The position numbers and the translations under genes are program-made. This document shows positions 27,512 to 36,206 of a stretch of DNA of 64,000 bases, piece by piece. This DNA is from Sphingomonas sp. HMP6 (GTDB lineage Bacteria; Pseudomonadota; Alphaproteobacteria; Sphingomonadales; Sphingomonadaceae), in assembly GCF_013374095.1 (NCBI RefSeq), contig NZ_AP022672.1:2745501-2809500 (forward strand). Reading direction: 5' to 3'. The notes below the pieces were generated by a model. The model had not been told where the DNA came from, searched no databases, and worked only from the letters and a program-made list of their open reading frames with translations. Numbering within the stretch: position 1 is the first letter of the stretch; each line of letters starts with the position of its first letter.

Positions 27512-28527
27512 TGTTCCCCCAACTTCCCACCCCGGCAAAGGCCGGGGCCCAGTTGCGCAGGTCCTGGTTACAATGCGCAGCGTCCGAAGTATCGATGCCG
27601 GGTAACTGGGCTCCGGCCTTCGCCGGGGAGGCGTTACTTTTACTGCTGCTTTTGCTCGCGTTGCTGATCCCGCTGCCCGCTGCGGCGCAAGATGCCGGCC
27701 GCTTCGTCACGATCGAGGCCGCGCCTTCGGTCAACATCACCCCCCCGCGCGTGACAATCTGGCTGCCGCCGGGCTATGATGCGGGTAGGCGGCGCTATGG
27801 CGTCATCTACATGCATGACGGGCAGAATCTGTTCGATCGCAAGCACTCGAACTTCGACAAGGTGTGGGCGGCGGACAAAGCGGTGCTACGGCTGGTCGCG
27901 GCGGGCAAGATCGCGCCGGTCATCATCGTCGGCGTCGATCAGCCGGGCGCAGCACGCTATCGCCAATATTTCCCGCAAAGGCTCTATGCCGCCGCGTCGC
28001 CCAAGCTCCAAGCCGAGATCGATCAGAGCGCCAAGGGACCGCTGACCGGCGACGCCTATCTGCGCTTCCTCGCCGACGAATTGAAACCGCTGATCGACCG
28101 GACCTATCGTACGCGACGCGATGCTGCGCATACTGCGGTGGTCGGGTCGAGCATGGGCGGATTGATGTCGTGTTACGCCTTCATCGAACAGCCCAGAGTG
28201 TTCGGGCGTGCCGGGTGTGTCTCGACGCATTGGCCGCTTACCTTCGCGCTGCAACTCGTTCCCGGGGACGAGCGACCGGCGCTGTGGAAGGCCTATCTGA
28301 CGCAGAAGCTGGGCAAACCGGCCGGGCGTAGGCTGTGGATGGATCATGGCGACAAGACGCTCGACGCCGCTTACCCGCCTTACCAGGCAGTGATCGATCA
28401 GGATGTTGCTGGCCTCGGGTGGAAGAAGGGCCGCGATTTCGAAAGCCGTGCCTATCCGGGCGCCGAGCATGAGGAAAATGCCTGGGCGGCGCGGCTCGAC
28501 GAGATTTTCGGCTGGCTGCTCCGGTGA
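27511..28527 (+). CDS. Secreted alpha/beta-hydrolase (esterase D / CE1-like) with repeat-derived N-terminus
   Basis: This alpha/beta-hydrolase-fold esterase shows GVIYMHDGQNLFD, the nucleophile motif VVGSSMGGLMS, and a late AEHEENAW histidine region. Its first 40 codons come from an intergenic inverted repeat, giving PTPAKAGAQL and NWAPAFAGE, before the hydrophobic signal segment and PLPAAAQ. Translation may start at ATG 27511 (TAATG junction) or at ATG 27595 inside the repeat, which gives a normal signal peptide. Substrate is unknown; context suggests acylated glycans. It overlaps the next halogenase gene by 4 bases. Confidence 0.85.
   Translation: MFPQLPTPAKAGAQLRRSWLQCAASEVSMPGNWAPAFAGEALLLLLLLLALLIPLPAAAQDAGRFVTIEAAPSVNITPPRVTIWLPPGYDAGRRRYGVIYMHDGQNLFDRKHSNFDKVWAADKAVLRLVAAGKIAPVIIVGVDQPGAARYRQYFPQRLYAAASPKLQAEIDQSAKGPLTGDAYLRFLADELKPLIDRTYRTRRDAAHTAVVGSSMGGLMSCYAFIEQPRVFGRAGCVSTHWPLTFALQLVPGDERPALWKAYLTQKLGKPAGRRLWMDHGDKTLDAAYPPYQAVIDQDVAGLGWKKGRDFESRAYPGAEHEENAWAARLDEIFGWLLR
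27530..27628. repeat. REP-like inverted repeat A, copy 1 (inside esterase 5' end)
   Basis: This 99-base element has 25-base terminal inverted repeats at 27530-27554 and 27604-27628 (23 of 25 match), beginning CCCCGGCAAAGGCCGG. The same element occurs at 55667-55763. Here it is read in frame as part of the esterase N-terminus. Confidence 0.85.
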
Positions 28528-30017
28528 CACTCCCGCCCGCTGGCCTGCATATCGTCATTCTCGGCGGCGGTACGGCTGGGTGGATGGCGGCGAATCTGTT
28601 CGCGCACGCTTGGCCGAGCGCGCAGATCATCGTGATCGAAAGCCCCGAAATCGGCATCATCGGCGTCGGCGAGGGATCGACCCCGCAGTTGAAGGCATTC
28701 TTCGACCGGCTCGGCATTGCCGAGGCTGACTGGATGCCGGCCTGCAATGCCACGTACAAGAATGGCATCGAGTTTTGCGGCTGGTCGGATCGCACGGGAT
28801 ACGACCGCTATTTTCACCCCTTCCCCAGCCCGCTCGATCTCCACACCGCGCCCGCCTTTTTCGATGCGACCAGGCGGCGGCGGCATGGACAGGATGTGTG
28901 GGCGCATCCCGATCGCTTTTTCCTGCCTGCGCGGCTGGCGGCGGATCGGCTGGCTCCGATCGCCGCCGAGGCGTTTCCGCTCGGGCCAGCGTACGGCTAT
29001 CATTTCGACGCGCATCTGGTCGGCGCGTTCCTGCGGACCCATGCCGCCAAGCGCGGCGTGGTGCATCTCGAACGCCGCATCGTCGAGGTCGCGGTGACGG
29101 ATGGCGCGGTCACGGCCCTCATTGCTGAAGGCGGCGAGCGGATCGCGGGCGATCTGTTCGTCGATTCGAGCGGCTTTCGATCAGTGATCCACCAGGCCGC
29201 GCTCGGCGTTCCGTTCGTGTCATTCGGCGAAAACCTTTTCAACGACAGCGCCGTCGTGATGCCGACTCCCGCCGATCCGACCGGCACCGCCTCCGCCACC
29301 CGCGCGACTGCGCTCAAGGCGGGCTGGGCGTGGGACATTCCGCTCACCAGCCGCACCGGCAATGGCTATGTCTATGCGTCGGGCTATTGCTCGAAGGATG
29401 AGGCCGAGGCCGAACTCCGTGCGCATCTCGGCGTCGGCGACGAAGGGACCGCGCGGCATCTGTCGATGAAGGTCGGGCGCGTGGCTGAAACATGGTTCGG
29501 CAACAGCCTTGCCGTTGGCCTGTCGCAGGGGTTCATCGAACCGCTCGAGGCGACCGCGCTGCATATCGTCCAGGCGACGGTCGAGGCCTTCATCCAGGCG
29601 TATGAAGCGGGCGGGTTCACGCCTGCCCATCGCGGCGCCTTCAACGACCGGATCGCGGCGCGGTACGACGGGATCCGCGATTATATCGTCTGCCATTACC
29701 GGATGAACCGGCGCGCCGACACGGCCTATTGGCGCGACAATGCCGCGAATGATCGCCTGTCCGATTCGCTGAAGGCCATCATCACCTGCTGGTTCACGTG
29801 TGGCGATCTGGCGGCGGAGGTCGCGCAGCAGGGGATTGCGGGCTATTATGCCGCGACCTCGTGGCACTGTCTGCTAGCGGGATATGGTCAATTTCCCCAG
29901 TGCGCGCCGCACCCGGCGGGGCCCGGGGCAGCCGACATGGCGGCGATCGACGATTTCCTGCGCCGTGCCGCGCTCAATTTCGCGGACCATCGCAGCGTCC
30001 TCGCCGCCTTGGGCTAG
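28524..30017 (+). CDS. Flavin-dependent halogenase, PrnA/tryptophan halogenase family (copy 2)
   Basis: This is a second, clearly divergent halogenase of 497 residues. The FAD motif GGGTAGW is at 14-20, catalytic lysine K79 in TYKNGIEFCGW, WxWxIP is WAWDIP and the glutamate motif is GFIEPLEA. The lysine position equals that of PrnA. GTG start overlaps the esterase stop by 4 bases, making it the last of a coupled gene chain. Its C-terminal region differs from copy 1, and the long substrate-cover regions are unlike, suggesting a different substrate. No flavin reductase is adjacent. Confidence 0.9.
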   Translation: MTLPPAGLHIVILGGGTAGWMAANLFAHAWPSAQIIVIESPEIGIIGVGEGSTPQLKAFFDRLGIAEADWMPACNATYKNGIEFCGWSDRTGYDRYFHPFPSPLDLHTAPAFFDATRRRRHGQDVWAHPDRFFLPARLAADRLAPIAAEAFPLGPAYGYHFDAHLVGAFLRTHAAKRGVVHLERRIVEVAVTDGAVTALIAEGGERIAGDLFVDSSGFRSVIHQAALGVPFVSFGENLFNDSAVVMPTPADPTGTASATRATALKAGWAWDIPLTSRTGNGYVYASGYCSKDEAEAELRAHLGVGDEGTARHLSMKVGRVAETWFGNSLAVGLSQGFIEPLEATALHIVQATVEAFIQAYEAGGFTPAHRGAFNDRIAARYDGIRDYIVCHYRMNRRADTAYWRDNAANDRLSDSLKAIITCWFTCGDLAAEVAQQGIAGYYAATSWHCLLAGYGQFPQCAPHPAGPGAADMAAIDDFLRRAALNFADHRSVLAALG

Positions 30018-30044
30018 CCCCGCGACTGTGCGATAGCATCGCCC

Positions 30045-30419
30045 ATGGACTCGCTGACGAATCCCCGGCTGACGGTATGGCATGACGGCGGTTGCCCGCT
30101 GTGCCGCCGCGAGATCGCCGTGATGCGGCGGCTCGATCGGGCGGGGGCGATCGATTTCATCGATGTCGCCGCCGAGGATGCGACATGCCCGATCGACCGC
30201 CGCGAATTGCTCGCCCGCTTCCACGCCCGCGAAAATGGCGTGCTGCTATCGGGCGCGGCGGCCTTTGCGGCGATGTGGCGGGCGATTCCGCTGCTGCGGC
30301 CGCTTGGCCTTGCCGCGCGCGTGCCGATCGTGCTGGCGGCGCTGGAGCGGCTGTATCTGCTGTTCCTGCGCGTTCGACCCCGATTGCAGCATCTGGCGAG
30401 AAAGTGGGAGCGCGTATGA
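30045..30419 (+). CDS. DCC-family thiol-disulfide oxidoreductase-like protein (DUF393)
   Basis: This 124-residue protein has the DUF393 hallmark DGGCPLC near the N-terminus (about residues 14-20), inside a thioredoxin-like beginning LTVWHDGGCPLCRREIAVM. The middle contains GVLLSGAAAFAAMW, and the end is hydrophobic then basic. The family is of unknown function. It follows the halogenase by 27 bases and overlaps the DUF427 gene by 4, so it may belong to the same transcript without being functionally linked. Confidence 0.85.
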   Translation: MDSLTNPRLTVWHDGGCPLCRREIAVMRRLDRAGAIDFIDVAAEDATCPIDRRELLARFHARENGVLLSGAAAFAAMWRAIPLLRPLGLAARVPIVLAALERLYLLFLRVRPRLQHLARKWERV

Positions 30420-30913
30420 ACTGGCCGACCCCCGATCCGATCCAGCCGGGCCAGGAAAGCGTCTGGTCCTTCCCGCGTCCGGCGATTTGCGAACCGACCG
30501 CTGCGCATGTCGTGATCGAGCATCGCGGGCTTATTCTCGCCGATACCCGCCGTGCGATCCGCACGCTCGAAACCAGCCATCCCCCCAGTTATTACATCCC
30601 GCTCGCCGATATCCGCCCCGGAATCCTGCGCCGCGGCGGAGGGAGTTCGTTCTGCGAGTGGAAGGGGCAAGCGGTCTATTGGGACGTTGTGCTGGAGGAC
30701 GAAGTGCTGCCCGCGGTCGGCTGGAGCTATCCCAATCCCTCGCGCGCCTTCGCTATGTTGCTGGATCATATAGCTTTTTACGCACACGCCTTCGACCGGT
30801 GCAGTGTCGATGGCGAAACCGTCGTGCCGCAGCCGGGGGGCTTTTACGGGGGCTGGATCACCAGCGCGGTCGCCGGGCCGTTCAAAGGAATCCCGGGTAG
30901 CCGTTTCTGGTAA
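30416..30913 (+). CDS. DUF427 domain protein
   Basis: This 165-residue cytoplasmic protein carries a DUF427 beta-tent domain. Family features are VVIEHRGLILADTRRAIRTLETSHPPSYYIP, then CEWKGQAVYWDVV and the C-terminal FYGGWITSAVAGPFKG. The function is not known. The ATG overlaps the DUF393 gene by 4 bases. It converges with the ABC1 kinase gene, only 3 bases apart. Confidence 0.87.
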   Translation: MNWPTPDPIQPGQESVWSFPRPAICEPTAAHVVIEHRGLILADTRRAIRTLETSHPPSYYIPLADIRPGILRRGGGSSFCEWKGQAVYWDVVLEDEVLPAVGWSYPNPSRAFAMLLDHIAFYAHAFDRCSVDGETVVPQPGGFYGGWITSAVAGPFKGIPGSRFW

Positions 30914-30916
30914 GCG

Positions 30917-32248
30917 CTACAGATATTTATCCAGCAGAGCGCGCAGATCGACCTGCGCCTTCAGCCGCGCTGCCAGCCAATAACTCCCGCCAAGCTTGCG
31001 CTGCACGAACAACGTCTCCGCCGGCGGCACGCGCCACATCGTCCGGTCCGAGGCCAGCGCAAGGCCACGTCCGCGCATCGATTTGATCCAGCTCGCATCG
31101 CCGAAATCGAACGCGCCTTCCTGCAGCAACATGCCGGCGCTGAGATCGAACAGCGCGAGCACTTCGTCGCGATGCGCCGCCGTGGTGCCGGCATCGAACA
31201 GGCCGAACGCCTCGAGCGCCTTCAGCGCCGCCGCCCGGTCGCCATCCCGCACTGCCCGCAGCATCTGGCGGTAGAGGTCGGCAATCTCCGGAGAAATCTC
31301 CCGAGTCGCGCCGAAATCGAGCAGCACGATCTTTCCCGTCGCCGCGTCGTAGCGGTAATTGGCAAGGTTTGGATCGGTCTGCATCAGCCCGAAATCAAAC
31401 AGCTCGCGCAGCACCAGATCGAGCATCCGCGCGGCGACCGCGTCGCGTTCTGCCTGGGGGCGGTCGGTCAGCGATTCGATCGGCACGCCCTCGGCATAGG
31501 ACATGGTCAGGATCGTTGGCGTTGAAAGCTCAGGCAGGAAGGCGGGAACTTGAAAATGCGGGTCGCCCGCGAGCAGATCGCCGAAGCGGGCGAGACACGC
31601 ACCTTCGCGCACATAATCGGCCTCCTCGCGCAATTGCACCTTGGCGACTTCGAGCAACGGGGCGAGGTCGAGTTCCTTCGGCACCAGCCCCGACAGGCGC
31701 AGCAAGGTCGCGACATTGTCGACATCGCTGTCGATGCTCTTCGCGACGCCGGGATATTGCACCTTGATCGCCAGCGGCCGCCCGTCGCGGGTGCGGCCGC
31801 GGTGGACCTGGCCGATCGAGGCGGCGGCGATCGGACTGGCATCGAAGGCGGAGAGCTTGCTCTTCCAATCCGCACCCCATTGTCCGGTCAGGACCGCGCT
31901 GAGCTGTCGATCGGGCATCGGTTCCGCATCGGCGCGCAAGCGGGCGAGGATTTCGCTGAGCTCGGGCGGTAGCAGCTCGCCCGAATCGAGCGACACCAAT
32001 TGCCCCAATTTCATCGCCGCCCCGCGCAGATTCGCCAGCCGATCGGTGACGCGCCCGATATTGCCGGGGGTCAGCAGCAAATCGCCCAGCACCGGGCGCT
32101 TGCCGCTGGCGAGCTGTCGCGCGCCTTCGCCGATCATGCCGCCGGCCACGCCCGCTGCGAGCCCGCCGAAGCGCGACAGCCGGGCGAGGCGACCGGTCGG
32201 GACGGCGCTTCCAGTACCGGGGCCACTGCGGGGGATCGGAGGTTTCAA
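30917..32248 (-). CDS. ABC1/AarF/UbiB family atypical kinase
   Basis: This 443-residue protein is of the ADCK/UbiB family, which supports ubiquinone or prenyl-lipid metabolism and has a protein-kinase-like fold with ATPase activity. The KxGQ motif K80-LGQL, an alanine-rich loop AAASIGQVHRG, the invariant lysine in LAIKVQYPG, and the late LLDFGATREI (DFG-like) are intact. The usual C-terminal transmembrane helices of UbiB are not obvious. The start is a TTG at 32248 and is uncertain. It stands alone between convergent and divergent neighbours. Confidence 0.87.
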   Translation of the reverse strand: MKPPIPRSGPGTGSAVPTGRLARLSRFGGLAAGVAGGMIGEGARQLASGKRPVLGDLLLTPGNIGRVTDRLANLRGAAMKLGQLVSLDSGELLPPELSEILARLRADAEPMPDRQLSAVLTGQWGADWKSKLSAFDASPIAAASIGQVHRGRTRDGRPLAIKVQYPGVAKSIDSDVDNVATLLRLSGLVPKELDLAPLLEVAKVQLREEADYVREGACLARFGDLLAGDPHFQVPAFLPELSTPTILTMSYAEGVPIESLTDRPQAERDAVAARMLDLVLRELFDFGLMQTDPNLANYRYDAATGKIVLLDFGATREISPEIADLYRQMLRAVRDGDRAAALKALEAFGLFDAGTTAAHRDEVLALFDLSAGMLLQEGAFDFGDASWIKSMRGRGLALASDRTMWRVPPAETLFVQRKLGGSYWLAARLKAQVDLRALLDKYL

Positions 32249-32355
32249 AAGCGTCGGCCTTCACGCGCAGCGGATCATACCGGCCTGCCGCGCCGCTATA
32301 GCACCGCCGCCATTCCACGCTACAAACAACCAAACAGATTGAGAGGGTGCCCATC

Positions 32356-33294
32356 ATGAATCGTTTCCTTGCCCACACCGGCGCGCGCTATCCGATCGTC
32401 CAGGCGCCGATGGGCTGGATCGCGCGTTCGGCGCTCGCCTCGGCGGTGTGCGAGGCGGGGGGCTTGGGCATCATCGAGACATCGTCGGGCGAAACTGCGA
32501 TCTGCCAGGCCGAGATCCTGAAAATGGCGGCGCTGACCGATGCGCCGTTCGGGGTGAACCTTCCGATCCGCTTCTTGAAGGACGAAGCGATGCTCGATTT
32601 CATCTGCACGTCGGGGGTCAAGTTCGTCACTACCTCGGCGGGCAGTCCGGCCAAGTTCGTCGGCCCGCTCAAGGCCGCCGGGATTGTCGTCTATCACGCC
32701 GTCCCAACGGTCGATGCCGCGCTGAAGAGCGTGGCCGCGGGGGTCGACGGATTGATCGTCGAGGGCGGCGAGGGCGGGGGTTTCAAGAATCCCGAGGAAG
32801 TCTCGACGCTCGTCCTGCTCCAGGCGATCCGCCGCGTCACCGATGTGCCGATGGTCGCGGCGGGCGGGATTTGCGACGGCAAGGGCATGGCGGCGGCGTT
32901 CGCTTTGGGGGCGGAAGCGGTGCAGATGGGCACGCGCTTCGTCGCGTCGGCGGAAAGCCCGGTGCATCCTGGCTTCAAACAGGCGATCCTCGACGCCAAG
33001 GAAACCGGCACCTTCATGCTCAACACCAAATCGACGCCGTGCATCCGCGCACTGAAGACGGCGCGGACCACCGCGATCCATGAAGCGGGGCTGATGCCCG
33101 CCGACACCTTCGCGCGGATTCAGGAGCTGTACTTTGCCGGCGACATGGAGGCTTCGGTTGGTCTGGCGGGCGAGAGCGCCGGGCTGATCGACGAAGTGCG
33201 CAGCGCGCGCGACATCATCCACGACATGGTCGGCGAATTCCACGGCATCTGCGCGCGGATGGGGGCGATGGCGACGGCCGCCGATTTCGGCTGA
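32356..33294 (+). CDS. Nitronate monooxygenase / NPD-type FMN enzyme
   Basis: This 312-residue TIM-barrel flavoprotein belongs to the nitropropane dioxygenase family. Visible FMN-binding parts are PIVQAPMGWIA at the N-terminus, IVEGGEGGGF, MVAAGGICDG and AVQMGTRFVASAESPVH. The family oxidises alkyl nitronates such as propionate-3-nitronate, but many members, including FabK-like enoyl reductases, do other chemistry. ATG 32356 follows GAGAGG at good distance; GTG 32347 is less likely. A repeat follows the gene. Confidence 0.85.
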   Translation: MNRFLAHTGARYPIVQAPMGWIARSALASAVCEAGGLGIIETSSGETAICQAEILKMAALTDAPFGVNLPIRFLKDEAMLDFICTSGVKFVTTSAGSPAKFVGPLKAAGIVVYHAVPTVDAALKSVAAGVDGLIVEGGEGGGFKNPEEVSTLVLLQAIRRVTDVPMVAAGGICDGKGMAAAFALGAEAVQMGTRFVASAESPVHPGFKQAILDAKETGTFMLNTKSTPCIRALKTARTTAIHEAGLMPADTFARIQELYFAGDMEASVGLAGESAGLIDEVRSARDIIHDMVGEFHGICARMGAMATAADFG

Positions 33295-33329
33295 CCGGAA
33301 AGAGCGTTTCCTAGACGGATCTACCCCAT

Positions 33330-33406
33330 CCGTTCGTGTCGAGCGCAGTCGAGACACACATGCCGCGTGCACGATGGGTTTCTCGACTTCGCTCGAAACG
33401 AACAGG
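33330..33406. repeat. Intergenic inverted repeat B
   Basis: Arms at 33330-33354 (CCGTTCGTGTCGAGCGCAGT...) and 33381-33406 are inverted copies with about 22 of 25 matches. It lies in the 147-base convergent gap between the nitronate monooxygenase and zinc-dehydrogenase genes and could act as a two-way transcript end. The outer CCGTTCGT end resembles that of the repeat at 62245. Confidence 0.75.
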
Positions 33407-33441
33407 ATTAGGTATCGGCATCAAACATTTCGCCGCCCGCG

Positions 33442-34584
33442 TCAGCCTTTATGCGGGCAGATCAGATATTTGGACCCCGTCGCACGCTTGGCATAGGCCG
33501 CGAAAATCTCCGGCTGCAACGCCTCGGTCAGCGAGATTTCGTGCGTGTAATGGCTGGCGAAGGTCGTCGTCAGTTCTGCGACGACGCGGTCCTTCAGCGC
33601 CTGCACCGCCTCCGGCCCGATCTTGACCAGGAAGGGCGTGAGCAAAAACCCGCCGAGCGCCCAGCTGAAGCCGAAATTGCGGTTGAGCGTGGTCGGCGCG
33701 AGATCGAGCCCGCCATAGATATAGACTTGCTTGAACGTGTCGGAGCCGTAGCGGCTGTAGGTCGTCATCCGCTTGACCGCGGCGGCCTCCATGCAGCTCA
33801 GCAACTGCCCGGCAAGCTTGCCCCCGCCGATCGCATCGAAGGCGATCGTCGCGCCGGTTTCGACCATCATCGCGGTCAGCGTGTCGAGGAAATCGGGCGC
33901 GCTCGAATCGGCGACATGCGCCGCGCCGATGCCGCGCAGCAGCTCGGCCTGCGCCGGGCTGCGCACGACATTGACGAGTGGGATACCGTCCTTTGCGCAA
34001 ATCTTGACCAGCATTTGCCCGAGGTTGGAGGCAGCCGCAGTGTGGACCAGCGCGCTATGGCCCTCGCGGCGCATCACTTCGGTCATCGACAAAGCGGTGA
34101 GCGGGTTGACGAAGCACGATGCACCATCGGCGGGCGCGGTGCCGTCGGGCAGGACCAGGCACTCGGCGACACGCAGCGTGCGATATTGCGCATACATCGC
34201 CCCGCCCAGCATCGCGACGGTCTTGCCGAGCAACGCCTGCGCCGCCGGGGACGCACCCGCCGTAATCACCACGCCCGACCCTTCATTGCCGACCGGCATC
34301 GCTTCACCGATCCGCCCCGCCATCGCGCGCATTCCGGGTGTCGGCACGTCGGCGGTGACCAAGGGATGGCCGTCGCGCGTGGAGACATGCGCGGTGGACA
34401 AGTCGCCTGCGCCGAACAAAAGGCCGAGATCGGACGGGTTGATCGGGGTCGCCAGCACCTTGACCACGACCTGATCGTCGCGCGGATCGGCGATCGGCTG
34501 ATCGATCAGCGACACCTCAAGCTTGCCCTCGGCGGTGACGAGCGAGAGCAATTGCAGGCCGGTGTGCGGGATCGGGTCGGTCAT
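33442..34584 (-). CDS. Zinc-binding dehydrogenase / MDR-family reductase
   Basis: This is a 380-residue medium-chain dehydrogenase/reductase of the quinone or enoyl reductase type. The N-terminal GroES-like domain contains LATPINPSDLGLLFG, and the nucleotide-binding domain has ALVHTAAASNLGQMLVKIC in place of the classic GxGxxG, with later ATIAFDAIGGG. No catalytic zinc ligands are apparent. Start ATG 34584 has AGGAG 8 bases upstream; the longer in-frame start at 34623 lacks one. Substrate is unknown. It is transcribed alone. Confidence 0.83.
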   Translation of the reverse strand: MTDPIPHTGLQLLSLVTAEGKLEVSLIDQPIADPRDDQVVVKVLATPINPSDLGLLFGAGDLSTAHVSTRDGHPLVTADVPTPGMRAMAGRIGEAMPVGNEGSGVVITAGASPAAQALLGKTVAMLGGAMYAQYRTLRVAECLVLPDGTAPADGASCFVNPLTALSMTEVMRREGHSALVHTAAASNLGQMLVKICAKDGIPLVNVVRSPAQAELLRGIGAAHVADSSAPDFLDTLTAMMVETGATIAFDAIGGGKLAGQLLSCMEAAAVKRMTTYSRYGSDTFKQVYIYGGLDLAPTTLNRNFGFSWALGGFLLTPFLVKIGPEAVQALKDRVVAELTTTFASHYTHEISLTEALQPEIFAAYAKRATGSKYLICPHKG

Positions 34585-34670
34585 GATTGGCTCTCCTGTG
34601 GTGTTTGGTGTTTGGCCCGACATGCCACTGGCGGACGGTTGGGGCTACTGCGAAGACGTGGGCGCTAGCC

Positions 34671-35066
34671 TCAGTCGCCAGTGATCTCGCCGTCTTCGTC
34701 CGGCAGTTTGGCCTTCACCCGACCGCGCCGCGCCGCCTGTATCTCATCCTCAATCTCGAAGAGCAGCGCGCGTCCCTCGTCGGTTTTGCCATTCGTGTCG
34801 TCCTGATCGGCGGCAAACAGCGCTTTGGCGCGCGCCGCTAGATCGATGAGCTTGGCGTAACGCTCCTCGCCAAGCTTTTTGCGGACGAGCGCGAAGCCCT
34901 GCGTGAGCTTATTGAATTCACTGTCGATGTTGCGGTTGGGAAAGTCGCCCCATCGATCAACGAAAGTTGGTGCCCCGAGTATCATTGACCCCAACGTGTC
35001 GTAAATCTCGCTAAGCGATGCCGGGATGTAGGGCTTCGCGTTGAAATAGGAGTTGGATCCGCTCAT
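34671..35066 (-). CDS. Hypothetical protein, possible immunity partner
   Basis: I do not recognise this 131-residue protein. It is cytoplasmic and mostly helical, with a C-terminal half rich in charged residues (KLIDLAARAKALFAADQDD, FEIEDEIQAARRG) and an acidic tail DEDGEITGD. Its ATG overlaps the stop of the upstream 370-residue gene by 4 bases. The two lie in a lower-G+C patch next to a tRNA gene. Size and tight coupling fit an immunity or antitoxin partner, but nothing in the sequence proves it. Confidence 0.6.
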   Translation of the reverse strand: MSGSNSYFNAKPYIPASLSEIYDTLGSMILGAPTFVDRWGDFPNRNIDSEFNKLTQGFALVRKKLGEERYAKLIDLAARAKALFAADQDDTNGKTDEGRALLFEIEDEIQAARRGRVKAKLPDEDGEITGD

Positions 35067-36175
35067 TGTTTTGGCTCCGGACGGGAAATGACATATGTGT
35101 AGTTTGAGCCGAGTTGACTCGGCCGAATAATGACGACGCGGCGTGGCCTGAAGTCGGCTTTGAAGAAACCACGGATCTGCGCCGTTCCCAATGTTTTGCG
35201 CGTGAGCGTCACATCGAACGCGACGTCCTTTACCCGCGCATCGGGGCGGCGATAGGTGGTGTCGGTCCCCGAACTATCATCTTCACGCCGGTTTACCCGA
35301 ACGGGTCCCTTGCCAGCAGAATCGATGTCGAATCGAGCGTAACGCTCGCGTAGTTCCTGGCGAACTCGTCGGTCTATGTAATTACCAAGCGCCTCTTGCT
35401 CGGACAGCCGCGGCGAGAGACGTCCGGACTTGAGCAGGGTCAGTCCCTCCTCGTAGGCATAGTCAGTGCGTCGCTGCACGAAGCGGAGGGTTTCGACTTG
35501 AAGCGGGCGGTACTCCCCCTGTAAGCGGGCAACAATGGCGGCACGTTGAAAACGGAGGTCGTTTACCCTCGCGGCTAAACCTTGTTGCGTGATGATCGGC
35601 GTTCCGAATGCATCGGTCGGACCAATCTCGTCATAATGCCATTTCGGCTCGAGTGCTTTTATCTGTGTGGTGACGCGCTTCGACTGGTCCTGCAGAAACT
35701 CCATCATTGATCTGTCAGCGGGTCCGGTGAAATCAAACAGATTATCGGCCACAGCAAGGATGGTGCCACCTGGAGATGTTCGCAGCCCCGGGAAGGATTG
35801 TTCGAGCGTCATAGGGTCTTCGAAGGCCCGACTGTTGCTGCCGCGTCCCATCGCCGGACCCGGGCGCGTTGGCGGGCGTGTCTGTCGTGCCGCCGGAGCA
35901 AACGTGTCGATGCCCGGAATTACCTCTTTGTCGTCCGCGCTTCCCGCGCGGTCCGCGTGTCTCACTCTTGCCGGTGCCGACCGATGGAAGTGACCACTTG
36001 CGGGACCCGCAACGCCACCTGGCGCAAAGGTAAAGCGCCCATTTCGTGGATCATGGTAGGGATTAAACTTGAATTCGACATCGTCCGCGCTGGCTACGTC
36101 GGCAATCAGAATCCTGCCGGTCCGCAACCAAATCGCAAACGCCTGCCGGCGTGCGTCATCGGATAGATGTGGCAT
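35063..36175 (-). CDS. Hypothetical protein, possible toxin-like effector
   Basis: This 370-residue protein has a modular build. Residues 1-55 contain RRQAFAIWLRTGR and FKFNPYHDPRNGRFTFAPGG, a block that looks like a leader or targeting region. A disordered, proline/arginine-rich linker runs to about 115, then a helical middle, then a compact C-terminal beta-rich part with VAFDVTLTRKTLGTAQIRGFF and VVIIRPSQLGSNYTYVISRP. There is no signal peptide. The modular shape with a short overlapping downstream gene suggests a polymorphic toxin-type effector, but I cannot name the domain. The ribosome binding site lies in a hairpin. Confidence 0.6.
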   Translation of the reverse strand: MPHLSDDARRQAFAIWLRTGRILIADVASADDVEFKFNPYHDPRNGRFTFAPGGVAGPASGHFHRSAPARVRHADRAGSADDKEVIPGIDTFAPAARQTRPPTRPGPAMGRGSNSRAFEDPMTLEQSFPGLRTSPGGTILAVADNLFDFTGPADRSMMEFLQDQSKRVTTQIKALEPKWHYDEIGPTDAFGTPIITQQGLAARVNDLRFQRAAIVARLQGEYRPLQVETLRFVQRRTDYAYEEGLTLLKSGRLSPRLSEQEALGNYIDRRVRQELRERYARFDIDSAGKGPVRVNRREDDSSGTDTTYRRPDARVKDVAFDVTLTRKTLGTAQIRGFFKADFRPRRVVIIRPSQLGSNYTYVISRPEPKQ

Positions 36176-36177
36176 GT

Positions 36178-36206
36178 TGTTCTCCGCTGTTTAGGCGGCG
36201 AGAACA
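36178..36206 (-). promoter_or_regulatory. Hairpin covering the ribosome binding site of the 370-residue gene
   Basis: On the minus strand TGTTCT-cg-CCGC pairs with GCGG-AGAACA across a 7-base loop, giving 10 base pairs with a 2-base bulge. The GGAG ribosome binding site is inside the second arm, which ends 2 bases before the ATG. Translation of this gene may be limited by the structure. Confidence 0.55.

Noticed and set aside
34600..34680. A second att site copying the tRNA-Leu 3' end on the far side of the accessory pair
   Set aside because: No repeat of the tRNA 3' sequence could be found near the other boundary and no integrase is present, so integration at the tRNA remains an inference.
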